In this document: positions 34,855-44,889 of the stretch, in pieces
Position numbering within the stretch: the first letter of the stretch is position 1
Layout of the letters: each line of letters begins with the position of its first letter
Assembly (NCBI GenBank): GCA_964006375.1
Contig: OZ023266.1
Coordinates: 13,900,565-13,964,564, forward strand
Length of the DNA: 64,000 nucleotides
Direction: 5' to 3'
Origin: Tillus elongatus
Lineage: Eukaryota > Arthropoda > Insecta > Coleoptera > Cleridae
Made by a program: the position numbers and the translations under genes
The notes under the pieces: model-generated
Told to the model about the DNA's origin: nothing
What the model saw: only the letters and a program-made list of their open reading frames with translations
Database searches by the model: none

Positions 34855-35550
34855 AAAGTTCAGAAGCAGCAAGTGCGTTATGGTACGGCTTTTTAATAAC
34901 TTTTATCTTCACATCGTCACAACGTCTAGTATTGCATCGGCCACAAAAATTTCAAAAAATGTTTTCGCTTAAACGTCGTAAAAAGTGTCAAAGCATAAAG
35001 AAAACATGATTTGGGAAGGAATTTTTTTTGTCTGTCGGCCTGTCCGTCTGTCGGCTTGTCTGGCTGTTAGTCTGTCGGTCTGTCGATCTGTCCGTCTGTC
35101 GGTCTGTCGATCTGTTGGCCTGTGTATCTGTTTGTAGCTACGATAACTTTAGAACGAATTGAGATATCGTCTTCAAATTTTGTGTACAGTTAGCACTAGA
35201 CAAACAAACGGTTTGGACTGTTTTTGTGTAAAATCGCTTTGAGTGGTAGGGGATGAATTGGGGGTGATTTTGTGAAAATTGACATCTTTTCGTTAAAACT
35301 CGAGTAACATAACGTTTTAGGGTTAATTTATCAGAAAACTTTTAATTTCATCAAACATCTGGTATTGTGTGCTGCAATTAAATTAGGGGTTAAATGTGTG
35401 GGGGTGGAATATTGTTAACAAAAATTTCGATATGCTTTTTTGCTAAAACGGCGTAAAAAGTCTCAAAACATATAGAAAACTTGGTTTTGGGACAATTTTT
35501 GTGTCGGTCGGTCGGTCTGTCGGCATGTACGTCTGTCTGTTTCACCAACC
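34855..35550. repeat. Repeat with (GTCTGTCG)-type microsatellite, two tandem copies
   Basis: A T1-like start (AGAAGCAGCAAGTGCGTTAT, 34860) leads to TAAACGTCGTAAAAAGTGTC, AAGCATAAAGAAAACATGAT and a GTCTGTCGGCCTGTCCGTCT-type tract (35027-35130). A second copy of the same order begins at 35441 (TAAAACGGCGTAAAAAGTCTC) and leads to GTCGGTCGGTCGGTCTGTCG at 35502. GTCY arrays inside short elements are a known feature of Helentron-derived HINE/mini-me repeats. Confidence 0.6.
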
Positions 35551-35734
35551 AAGTTGGCGCCATCGGACGATTAATGATTCTAAGTATCTTACATCTACAA
35601 CTTTGTTTATATTCTTGTGCAGTCGGTCTATAACGATTAAGGGCTATTCAACAAAACGAAAAATTTACATATTTCGTTTGGCGGAAATACCTAAATTCTT
35701 TTAGTTAATTTTCCTATAAAAAAAAACACCAATG

Positions 35735-35832
35735 AGGAGATCCCGACTTTTGAATTTTGAAAAAATTTCTTCAACTCAGCGCAAACTAGGACCGCTAGAA
35801 CCCATATACGGGGTCAGTTTCAATTTCTATAT

Positions 35833-35897
<65 letters not shown>

Positions 35898-36175
35898 ACC
35901 AATAATTAAAAAAAATAATGGGCCGATTTTGATCAAATTTGATGAGTACCTTCCTTTTGTAAATGGCTTGGATAAATTCGTTCGCCAGGAAAATCGGATA
36001 AGGTTTTCCGGAAAAATTTTGGGTTCTCTTTCGAAAAAAATTTGCATCTCCGAAAATTAAAAAGCTATGGTAATCAAATTTTGTACGTTACTTTCTGTCG
36101 TAAAGAGTACCTTCTGCACCAAAATTCAGATCTGTAGGTTAAAAGACAAATACATTACACGCCTCTCATTTAAAA
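35735..36175 (-). repeat. Composite element fragment with (TA)n core
   Basis: GAGGAGATCCCGACTTTTGA and CCATATACGGGGTCAGTTTC lead to (TA)n 35838-35894. The body follows (GGCTTGGATAAATTCGTTCG, GGATAAGGTTTTCCGGAAAA). The minus-strand frame across it is a repeat shadow. Confidence 0.7.
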
Positions 36176-36419
36176 AAAAGTTGAAACCTCAAAATTGATA
36201 ATTCTACTAGTCGTACATTAGTACGCATTAGCGCCTTGTGAGTACAAAATACGGCTCGAAATGAATAATAAGCTCCTAAATCTGTGTCTCAGCTGCCATT
36301 TTCCGTCATTTCGTTAAAATATGCGAAAAAAAATCAATTAAAAAAATTGTATGGTGTAAATAATCAAGACGTTAGAAAACGAATATAATTTTAGTATATA
36401 TCTGTTAGTAGATACATCT

Positions 36420-36770
36420 GTCATGTCGAGACTGGCCGAGAGGTAAAGGCAGCAGTATTGATTTAATAATGGACTCCTATAACATGCGTTCTAAGCTCAG
36501 TTAATGACTTCACTGCTTTTTTAAAAAAATTTTTAGTCTTATTTCATTTTTCCGTTATCTGATCAGATTGTATAAAAACGTTGAATTTTTTAGCAAGTTT
36601 TGGTATGACAAATTCAATTAGGACGAGATGAAAACTTTTAAGACGTAATTTAATTTGAATAGCACATCTGGTTGTTTGTTATTGCCCTAACTTAGTGAAA
36701 CCGTTCCATATTTAATACAGCCGTAGACTTTTCCCGTGGCTTCACAAGTGCTCGTTCTTTTCTGCAACCG
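36420..36770 (+). repeat. tRNA-headed SINE, copy 2
   Basis: The head resembles a class II tRNA. The A box TGGCCGAGAGG (36433-36443) is perfect, and a degraded B box (GCGTTCTAAGCT, 36486-36497) follows at class II spacing. The 270-bp body is shared, inverted, with 4195-4535. The A box of tRNA-Ser/Leu type indicates a pol III origin. No poly(A) tail is evident. A T1 repeat starts within 20 bp of its 3' end. Confidence 0.65.
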
Positions 36771-36783
36771 ATTTCAATTTTAA

Positions 36784-37097
36784 CTGGACGCAGAAAGTGC
36801 GTTATGGTAGCGAATTTTCATTAAAGTTTTACATTTCAATAGCTTAATTTGCTATTAACCTAACGTTCGTTCGCCAGAAACCAGTTTTTCGAGAACATTT
36901 TAAGTTTATTTTCGGAAAATTTTAGTACATTTGCAAACAACAAAGTCATTTTGATGATATATGGTACATTGTTTCTACTATATAGATTATACTGACAATC
37001 AAATTTCGTGCCTGCTGCTTTTAAAAAATTACATATTTGTTATTAAAAACATTTTTATGAAAATCATTACCATTACGCACTTACTGCGTCCAGACTT
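36784..37097 (-). repeat. T1 repeat, full-length copy
   Basis: Ends are CTGGACGCAGAAAGTGCGTT and ATTACGCACTTACTGCGTCC. The interior landmarks (CTATTAACCTAACGTTCG, GTACATTGTTTCTACTATAT, GTGCCTGCTGCTTTT) are in the inverted order relative to the copy at 2608. Confidence 0.8.
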
Positions 37098-37099
37098 TT

Positions 37100-37350
37100 A
37101 TTTGGTAACTAGTAGGTACATCTAGAAAGGGTAGTTTAGTATTAATTTCCAGTTGGTGAGTAAATTTTATAGAGTCAAATTTAGTACTGTTCGATTTGGC
37201 GATTAAATCGTCTATTTGGCAGATGTTTGTGGTGAATACTGCGAAAATATCATCCACATAACGAAAGCGTACTCTAGGAAAATAATCACTTTCGCATAAA
37301 GATTCGTTTAGAATTTACTCACGAAAAGGTCCGCAATAAATGGAGATAGG
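37100..37350 (-). pseudogene. Penelope-like element reverse transcriptase fragment
   Basis: The minus strand reads RVRFRYVDDIFAVFT (YVDD at plus 37249-37260), then NICQIDDLIAKSNS, IKFTHQLEINTKLPFLDV. YVDD with the following FTHE-like and LPFLD blocks is diagnostic of PLE reverse transcriptases. An upstream piece (NPLSPFIADL) is in another frame, so there is a frameshift. No GIY-YIG domain adjoins it. It is cut by the T1 repeat on the 3' side. Confidence 0.75.
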
Positions 37351-37969
37351 GGGTTGCCGAATTTTCGAATTGTGCACTGTTGGCTACCTCACAGTAGCGA
37401 AACGGTTAATAAATTCTTTTTATGAACATTGTCAATAACTTCAGGAGGTATCGGAGACGGTCGATTTAACCTCACCCGGAAATTACCAAAACGGCGCACA
37501 CCACAAGAAAACGTATGTAACATAGAGTAATAATCTGATAAAAAAATTACCGAAAATCCATAAATAACAGATTAATTGAGAAATTAAGTTCTCAAAAACA
37601 CCAGATTTGCACGTTTCGAACTGTCAATTTTCAGCAGCGTTGTCACATTTAACCTTTAATCCCAAGATTGTCGCTTTAATGAAATAAAAGATCTAAAATG
37701 CTTTTTACACACAATCCTGCTGACCTGACCTTCTGGACTTGACAACACCGCCTATCTGCATCAAATATGACAACGAAACAACAGTCATAACTTCAGGTGC
37801 AAAAATATGGGTTTTTGTTGCAAATGGATACATTTTAATTGCGTTTATAATTGAAAGGGTATTAAAAACCAAATATACCATATTGTTTAACTTTATTAAG
37901 GTATGTACAACTGTTTTTAGGCCATTAAGTCAACCGTTCCCGAGGTATCTTCTTTTATATGAGTCACTA

Positions 37970-37973
<4 letters not shown>
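37351..37973. other. Stretch without recognisable features
   Basis: May include further decayed PLE coding sequence near 37351-37460, but no motif is certain. A 78-codon frame at 37739 has no recognisable domain. Confidence 0.35.

Positions 37974-38056
<83 letters not shown>
37974..38056. repeat. (TA)n microsatellite
   Basis: A pure TA tract of about 83 bp, 140 bp from the left end of the second DD41D family. Confidence 0.95.
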
Positions 38057-38059
<3 letters not shown>

Positions 38060-38909
38060 TTATGTTTTAAAAAATTGCGCAACTAAAAATCGGGTTTAAG
38101 GAGTCCGAGAGTTTTTCTCAAGAGTTGTTTCTTGAATTTTGAACAAATTTATTCACTACTTAACGACAGCATTTGTAGGTACAAAATAAATGTACAGGGT
38201 GGCCAATTAAGCGAGGTAAGCGGCTGTATCTCGGAAACCGTTCACCATAGAGCTTTTGGAAAAAAAATATCTTTAGTAAATGTGGCCAAGAAAAATCGTT
38301 GGAAATTATTTTCAAGTTCGTCCGATGCCTGCTAGGGGGCGCAACACCAAGAGGAAATGGAAAAAATAGGATATCTCAGTAATATGTCCAGATAGACTGT
38401 ATTGAAAATACCTGCAAATAAATGCCGTGTGTATCACGAACAATTTCTGTTGGGACTATTTTTCTCTAACTCTTCAGATAAAGTGGTGGGGGTAAGGCAA
38501 ACATTGATTAGAAAAAAATGCAATATCTCTGGATCGCCTCATGGGAAAATATTGAACTAAGTGTCATTTAAAAGAGTATTTCTTTCTCTATCAACTGCAT
38601 TGCAAGTCATGTCTTTGTTATTGTTACTGTAATCACTAGATGGCGCTTTTTTTAAATTTAACACATTTTATGATTTTTCTCAAGAAACCTAAATACATTG
38701 ATATAAATGTAACTACATAGATAGTAAGAGGACTAAAGGTCAAAGCAAGTGGTGAAAATCCCAAGTCTCTATCTTTTGTTTAACCGGAGATATTAATGAA
38801 AAACTGATACTGAAACCTAAAACAAAATATTTCATTCTCTCTGTATGTAATTCTAAACTATAAGCACTCTAGTGTCTACTTAAATGCTCAAAGTGTCTGC
38901 CGTCACGTT

Positions 38910-39603
38910 CTACAGACTGCTCGAGCCTATTTTGGGTAGAAAAAAGGCAGCTTCCACTTCCGCTGTTGACAGACTACGAATTGCATTTCGGACTCTATTC
39001 TTCATATCTTCCTTGCTCGTAGGCTTTGTTTGGAAGACAATGTCCTTTATTCGTCCCCACAAATAAAAGTCTAAGCATGTTAAGTCAGGTGACCTCGCTG
39101 GCCAGGGAAATATGCTTCCTCTTCTTATCCATCGGCCTGGATACGTCTCATCGAGATGTTCTCTCACATTGATGGAAAAATGTGCTGGACAACCATCGAG
39201 CTGCAGAAACACATTTTCCCTGGTTTCAAGGGGCACATCTTCCAATAAAACTGGCAAATCATTTCTTAGAAACTCCAAGAAGAGGTTACCAGTAAGAGAC
39301 TCGTCAAAGAAATAGGGTCCAATAATTGTACCTCCTATTACGCCACACCATACATTAAGACTCCAACGTCCTTGATGTTGAACTTCTCGCATCCAGTGGG
39401 GGTTCTCAGTAGACCAATAATGCATATTATGCAAATTCACATTACCGTCGCTATGAAAAGTAGCCTCGTCCGTCCAAAGAACTTGCGTTAAAAAATTTGG
39501 ATTTTCATTGATCATGTCTAAAAGCCAATGGCAATGATCCAGCCTTCGATCACAATCCTGCTCATTCAGCGCTTGATTCAAAACAACATGATAAGGGTGT
39601 AGT
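38910..39603 (-). pseudogene. DD41D family 2 transposase, exon 2 (catalytic domain)
   Basis: Opens after an acceptor AG at 39605-39604 with LHPYHVVLNQALNEQDCDRR. VLWTDEATFH (first D), NPHWMREVQ, LNVWCGVIGG, FLQLDGCPAHFS (second D) and LTCLDFYLWGRIK (third D) follow. The second and third D are 41 residues apart. The frame is open to 38910. Near the end the reading slips after a T run: the expected tail (VERDGRHFEHL) lies in the next frame just beyond. This is the best-preserved transposase in the window, but the N-terminal deletion in exon 1 makes it non-autonomous. Confidence 0.8.
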
Positions 39604-40334
39604 CTAAAAATCAAAATAAGTATCATTATATATTCAAGAGGACATTGTAATAAAAATATGTTTATCTGCTGACATAATAGACGCCTTATGTTATCGGATT
39701 TAAGTAACATAAAGCTGTTCATTATACCACAAGGGGCGTTCACTTAAGCTAGACAGTTACGTCATCAACAATTCATAAAGCTTAACTGTTACTACGTTGA
39801 AAGTTGAACAGTTGCGGTAATTTAAATGTTGTCAATAAACTTTGAGTAAAATAGTACTCATATACCAAAAATCAACTAAATTTGAGAAAACGCACTTGTT
39901 ATTTATATGAGAAGATTTTGGTGGTTGACGATGTAACTGTCTAGCTTGGGTGAACAGCCCATAGTGCAATAATGAGATTCACTATAGCACTATTGCTACT
40001 ACAACGAGAAACCAAACACGAATCTTTGGCTAACTAATTCAATAATAAAAACAAACAAACGCTTCATTCACACCAATGAAATTGAGTAAACAAATGTCAG
40101 TTTCATCGTATTGCAAATAAAATCCAAATCTTTTAAGGGTCTTAAGTTTTAATGAATGCCAGCAGATAAACTTTTGTATCTTACTCGGATCATAAACGAT
40201 CATTATGGTAACATGTCGTGTTACCATATCATAATTTTTACGACTGTCGTCTGATCATTTTCACAACCGCCATTATGATCCCTGTGAGATAAATAACATT
40301 AACTATTTTGAATTTCACGATATAATAAGCTTAC
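39604..40334 (-). other. Predicted GT-AG intron in the transposase gene
   Basis: The donor AG/GTAAGC (40336-40329) follows ...ILKEY. The acceptor TTTTTAG/A lies at 39610-39603. Joining them keeps phase and restores the family-conserved junction from the helix-turn-helix to HPY. In the other DD41D family the same junction is contiguous. Length is 731 bp including the MITE. Confidence 0.65.
39735..39962. mobile_element. MITE inside the transposase intron
   Basis: GCGTTCACTTAAGCTAGACAGTTACGTCATCAAC (given in parts: GCGTTCACTTAAGC, TAGACAGTTACGTCATC) at 39737 has its complement at 39930-39958. The element is about 228 bp with roughly 30-bp inverted repeats. No coding content. It enlarges the intron without touching the splice sites. 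Confidence 0.65.
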
Positions 40335-40540
40335 CTATACTCTTTTAAAATAGTTTGGATGGTGGTCCGTGATATTCCCAAGTCAAGATGCAATGTTCTT
40401 GTGCTAACATGAGGATTAAATTCTATATATGCCAAAACATTGATAATATTTTCTTCAGTTCTGGCAAAACGGCGTCTCCGCAGCACCGGTCCGCTTAAGC
40501 TTCCAGTTTCCAATCATATCAACGGCTTCATCATTTGTAA
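40335..40540 (-). pseudogene. DD41D family 2 transposase, exon 1 with internal deletion
   Basis: An ATG frame begins MLFTNDEAVDMIGNW (about 40547 downward), the start of an N-terminal domain common in insect transposases. It then jumps frame into ETGSLSGPVLRRRR..TEENIINVLAYI..HVSTRTLHLDLGISRTTIQTILKEY, the helix-turn-helix. Roughly 40 residues expected between DMI and ETG are absent, so a deletion with frameshift has inactivated it. Confidence 0.65.
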
Positions 40541-41428
40541 ACAACATTTTTATATTTAAATTATACACGAAAGAACTCAGAGTAACTAATTTGACGTTTC
40601 TTTAAAGTTTTGTCTTTTTTCCAAAGCCTACCTATTTCAGTTTTAGAGTATAATTATTGGACCGAACGAATAAGTTATAATTGCGTTAGGAATGCGTAAA
40701 TAAGTCTTATTTTTAACAAAAAACTATAAAACTATATTTGCAAATTAAAAAATTTCTGTTTTCAATCTTTAAATTAGTCAATGCTGAAAGTGTTTTGTTT
40801 AAATTCCAGTTTTCTCAGTTTTTCATTAATATCTCCGGCTAAACAAAAGATAGAGACTTGGGATTTTCACCACTTGCTTTGGCCTTTAGTCTTCTTTCTA
40901 TCTATCTAGTAATATTTATATCATTGTATTTAGGTTTCTTGAGAAAAATCATAAAATGTGTTAAATTTTTAAAAAGCGCCATCTAGTGATTACAGTAACA
41001 ATAACAAAGACATGGCTTGCAATGTATTTGATATAGCAAGAAATACTCTTTTAAATGACACTAAGTTCAATATTTTTCAGTGAGGCGATCCCGAGATATT
41101 GCATTTTTTCCTAATTAATGTCTGTCTTACCCCCACCACTTTATCTGAAGAGTTAGAGAAAAATAGTTAAAACATAAATTGTTGGTGATACACACGAAAT
41201 TTATTTGCAGGTATTTTCAATACGGTCTATCTGGACATATTACTGAGATATCCTATTTTTTCCATTTCCTCTTGGTGTTACGCCCACTAGCGGGCATCTG
41301 ACGAACTTGAAAATAATTTCCAACGATTTCTCTTGGCCACATATAATAAATATATTTTTTCCACAAAGCTCTATGGTAAATGGTTTCCGAGATATAGCCG
41401 CTTACCTCGCTTAATTGGCCACCCGGTA

Positions 41429-41800
41429 CTATCTATGATGTAAACTTTTGGTAAAATCACCACCAGCCACTTACTGGTAAATGCAGAACCACAGCAAGGA
41501 TTTCGAGAAAATGCCTGTCATTTTGACTGCCGTAGACATAGGCAAGTTGCGTTTAATGCATTTGTAGCGTGAATTTTTTAAATATGGGTATTGGAAACTG
41601 CCACAGGCTAAGTTTGAATATAGATTAATAAATGGCAACAAAATGCGAAATTATGGCAATAAAAATTTGCATCTTAGGCAAACCTTATTATTTTTTATAA
41701 TAAAAACTACAAGTTATTATATTTTCTATAAATATGCATATTTATTGTTTTAAACACATTGTTACTGTACCGAGGTATGCTCAAACAACAGGTGAAAACC
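41429..41800. other. Upstream flank of the CpG-rich island
   Basis: AT-rich, no repeats or frames recognised. It may contain distal promoter sequence for the downstream gene. Confidence 0.35.
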
Positions 41801-42150
41801 GGCGCGAATCAACATAAACCACGTTGGAATTTACGATGACACATTCTGCAGAAAGCGCGAGTCTCCTTGGCGAGGCTAGATCTGTAAGCTATACGAAGAG
41901 AGGCCGCGATCATAAAGTAGGCGTAGCAATAGCACCGGCCCGCCCACCTGTCAAACTGACCATGAAGTTGCGCGCACTCCTGCCGGAAAGAGAGGTGGCC
42001 AGGAGATGGGATCCTGCTAGTGATGAGAGACGTGCGATGTCATCCTGCGAGCGGCATTGCGAGCCTGGCTGCTTAGCGTCAAGACGCCGGCGCCACACAA
42101 CAACCTGACGAGTGGTGGGGATACTGCCGCGCTACCTCCTGTCACTCACT
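41800..42150 (+). promoter_or_regulatory. CpG-richer proximal promoter region
   Basis: GC content and CpG density rise sharply compared with all neighbours (GCGCGCACTCCTGCCGGAAA, GACGCCGGCGCCACACAACA). Overlapping frames on both strands are expected from such composition and show no domain. Its position just upstream of an initiator and a coding exon makes a promoter the simplest reading. Confidence 0.5.
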
Positions 42151-42183
42151 CAGTCAACGGAGGCCTTGCGTCACGGTAGGTCG
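42150..42183 (+). promoter_or_regulatory. Initiator plus DPE core promoter
   Basis: TCAGTC at 42150-42155 fits the insect initiator TCAKTY with +1 at A42152. GGTCG at 42179-42183 falls exactly at +28 to +32 and fits the downstream promoter element RGWYV. No TATA box lies at -30. TATA-less Inr/DPE promoters are typical of developmental regulators in insects. The predicted 5' leader is 494 nt. Confidence 0.5.
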
Positions 42184-42685
42184 CTGCTCCATCGCTTCAC
42201 GATAGTATTGCTTGCGCGCGGCCTTCCTCGATCATCACACAAAACACTACAATCAAAATAACAAGTGCCGAGTGTTTGTTGACGGATTGACAAGTGACAG
42301 TTTGATGTTTCGTTGACAAGTGACGTTATTTTAGTGAATTTACAACCCTTTACTGTGAATTATTTTAAGTGACTACTCCGCGAAATTTAAAATTTTCACA
42401 TTGGATCTCGAGTAAAATATTAATATTAGTAAATGAAATAATGTATACGAGAAATGAAAAAGTGTGCTGTGCTGTGAATATGTCTCCTAATAACATAATT
42501 ATGTATTAGTGATTTGCTTTTCTGTTAACTACCTGATGAAAACAGTTGTTTCCTGTCGTTCAGTAAATAGTGGAATTTGGTCAACATTTTGCGACTATTG
42601 AGAAGAAACTTGGAGGCGACTCCAGCGTCACCGATTGCCACCAAGATGCCCAGACGGAAGCAGGACTGTCCCAAAAGGATGAAAT
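42152..42685 (+). other. Predicted first exon of a host gene (5' leader plus start codon)
   Basis: Runs from the predicted start to the splice donor at 42686. The leader is free of transposon sequence and contains several upstream ATGs, which could limit translation. An alternative is an internal 5'-UTR intron ending at TTTCCTGTCGTTCAG (acceptor at about 42564). Transcript data are needed to decide. Confidence 0.5.
42646..42685 (+). CDS. First coding exon of a TSHZ/teashirt-like zinc-finger regulator
   Basis: GCCACCAAGATGC is a near-ideal start context. Thirteen codons (MPRRKQDCPKRMK) plus one base precede GTAAGT at 42686-42691, a consensus donor in phase 1. An R-R-K-Q-x-x-P motif at the extreme N-terminus is known from FOG, SALL, BCL11 and TSHZ proteins, where it recruits NuRD through RBBP4/7. 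Proline at position 2 (MPRRKQ) favours the teashirt/tiptop/TSHZ branch. In TSHZ genes a tiny coding exon precedes a large intron and one huge zinc-finger exon, matching the absence of further exons here. BCL11 or SALL orthologues are alternatives. The product would act in the nucleus as a transcriptional repressor. Confidence 0.6.
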
Positions 42686-42691
42686 GTAAGT

Positions 42692-43520
42692 TTTTTCATG
42701 ATATTTCAACTAATTGAGCAGACAAACAAAATTAACTATATTTAGCCGGACTTGATAAAATTACTAAAGTTGATCGAGTAAGTGACAACGTTTTTGTATC
42801 TGAGCTTGAAAATTTCGTGACGCGTACTACTGCCATGTGCACATTTCCTCTACTCTTGCGCGAGATCGTAAATCTCCCGATGAATGAAACCGAATTTACG
42901 TAAAATAAACATTTTTCGTATTGTTTTCAGCTAAGCCAAATTTTTGGTTGTTAGAAAAATCAAGAAAACATTTTAAAAAGTTGCTAGGACACATTTTTTC
43001 GTAGCGTTAACTTACCTAATACTTTAGTTTGTTGTAATTAAATATAAAATTTCGCCAGAAAGACTGAAAAACGTTGCGAAATTCTGAAAAACAGTGGAAA
43101 AGTTCACTAAGTTTTCAGTGCGTATGACGATTTGCTGTTGAGAATATCCAGAACTTTCACAAAAATGCTTTTATTACAGAATATCGAAACCAAGCTTTCG
43201 TAACTTTGACCGCCACTTAAAAATGCTCTTAAATTTTAGCAAATTATCGTAAATAAAAGTTGGTTAATAAAAGATGTTGTCGAGTACAACTATGTAACAA
43301 CTCTGGAGGCAGCAAATTCGTTATAACACAAAATTTTCATAAAAAATCATTCAAATCCCACCAAAAAATCAAGTCTTTTAAAATATCCTTGCATTTTAGC
43401 AAATTTTAGCAATTTAAAATTTGATTCAGACGAAGTGACGTCAAGTACAATTAATTAACAATCTGGATACAGCCAGTGCGCTATGATAGCGAATTTGGAT
43501 GAAAATAGTTCAAACCCAGA
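42692..43520 (+). other. Start of the predicted first intron
   Basis: No repeat family or exon is recognised, apart from T1-like scraps near 43300-43340 and 43460-43500 (GGATACAGCCAGTGCGCTAT). Lower repeat density near the exon could mean regulatory content. Confidence 0.4.
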
Positions 43521-43526
43521 AAAAAA

Positions 43527-44608
43527 AGGCTGGAAGTAGCAAGTGCGTTATGGTAGTGAATTTTCATTTAAATGTTTTTAATAGCAAATATGTGTGTGTT
43601 TTTTTAAGAAAGCAGGCATCAAATTTAGTTACCAGTATAACCTATATAGTAAAAACAATGTGACATGTTTCATCAAAGTAACTTATTTGTTTGAAAATGT
43701 ACAAAAATTTCCGAAAGTAAACTTAAAGTGTTCCCGAAAAAACTCGTTTCTTGGTAAACCTTATACGTTTAAGCAAATTGAGCTATTCAAATATGAAGCA
43801 TTTGATCAAAATTCGCTACCATAACGCACTTGCTGCGTCCAGAATTTTTTTCTTACAAACATAAGGCGTGTTTGATTAAAAAAAAAGAGAGAATTTCTAT
43901 CAGCAACAACTTATGGGCCATCCTGTGATTGTAGAAATATTTTATTTAACATATAGCTCAAGGCACCCTATAATTAATGTATACAATTTTTTTCATATCT
44001 TGTATAATAACGGATATATTGAGCTTTATTGTTTTTTTTTTACGAAAATTTGACAAAAATTATATCCACCATTAAACAATAAACTCTATAGCTAAGACTA
44101 CTGCCAAACATCAGAGAAAGGGTCTATTTGAACTGAATTTTCTGGAAATATTTTAGTAAAATGAAGGACAATGACGGTTGAAAGAAACTAAGACTTCAGG
44201 GTTTGTAAAACATTCTTCTTGAGACATTTTCTTTCCATAGCCCGTATTAGATTAAAGTTCTTTGCCTAAATGTTGCCAATTTTGACGTTTTAAATCACGA
44301 CTTAGACGTTTTGAGGAAAACCCCAATTTATTTTTATTTAAATGCCTATAACTTTTTTGTCTTTTGACTTACAGAGCTAAGTTGTGGTAGGTAATTTACC
44401 TATAATGATATAAACCCGTGTACCAAATTTGGTTGCCCTTACTTTGTTAATTCGGGATATGTAATTTTTTTTCTAAAGAAAACAACATTTTTCGGGAAAA
44501 CCTTGGCCGATTTTCCTGGCTAACGACCTTATCCAAGCCATTTGCAAAAGGAAGTTATTCACCAAATTTAATCAAACTCGGCCCATTATTTTTTGAGTTG
44601 TCGGTGTG

Positions 44609-44678
<70 letters not shown>

Positions 44679-44810
44679 ATACAAAAATTAAAACTGACCC
44701 CGGATATGTGTTCTGGGGAGGCTAGTTAGCACTCATTTGAAGACATTTTTTCAAAAGTCGGGATCTCCCCATTAGTTAATTTTTTGTAAGAAAATTCACT
44801 AAAACAAATT
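43527..44810 (+). repeat. Composite T1/(TA)n element, reference-quality copy
   Basis: Complete order in one piece: T1 43527-43845 (ends GGAAGTAGCAAGTGCGTTAT and AACGCACTTGCTGCGTCCAG), body 43846-44620, (CA)n then (TA)n 44620-44675, arm with CCCGGATATGTGTTCTGGGG and GGGATCTCCCCATTAG, and terminal hairpin AGTTAATTTTT..AAAATTCACTAAAA ending near 44810. 46450-47672 has the same order reversed. The layout of asymmetric ends, an internal microsatellite and a 3' hairpin recalls HINE (Helentron-derived) elements. No protein is encoded. Confidence 0.75.
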
Positions 44811-44817
44811 GATTTTT

Positions 44818-44821
<4 letters not shown>

Positions 44822-44887
<66 letters not shown>
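44822..44887. repeat. (TA)n microsatellite
   Basis: A pure TA tract immediately after the composite element's terminal hairpin. Confidence 0.95.

Positions 44888-44889
<2 letters not shown>

Larger units (their letters stand above)
38195..41426 (-). mobile_element. DD41D transposon family 2, inverted repeats of about 620 bp
   Basis: The ends are CAGGGTGGCCAATTAAGCGA (38195) and, inverted at 41426, CCGGGTGGCCAATTAAGCGA, flanked by TA on both sides. The arms 38195-38812 and about 40806-41426 match almost throughout, including ATATCTCAGTAATATGTCCA, CATCTAGTGATTACAGTAAC and AAAGATAGAGACTTGGGATT. The 2-kb centre contains a transposase gene with an apparent intron and a nested MITE. The repeats are far longer than the roughly 30 bp usual for mariners. 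Confidence 0.9.

Noticed and set aside
41824..42108. A 94-codon arginine/alanine-rich frame upstream of the predicted gene
   Set aside because: It lies in the CpG-rich promoter, has antisense frames of similar length and shows no domain. Base composition explains it.
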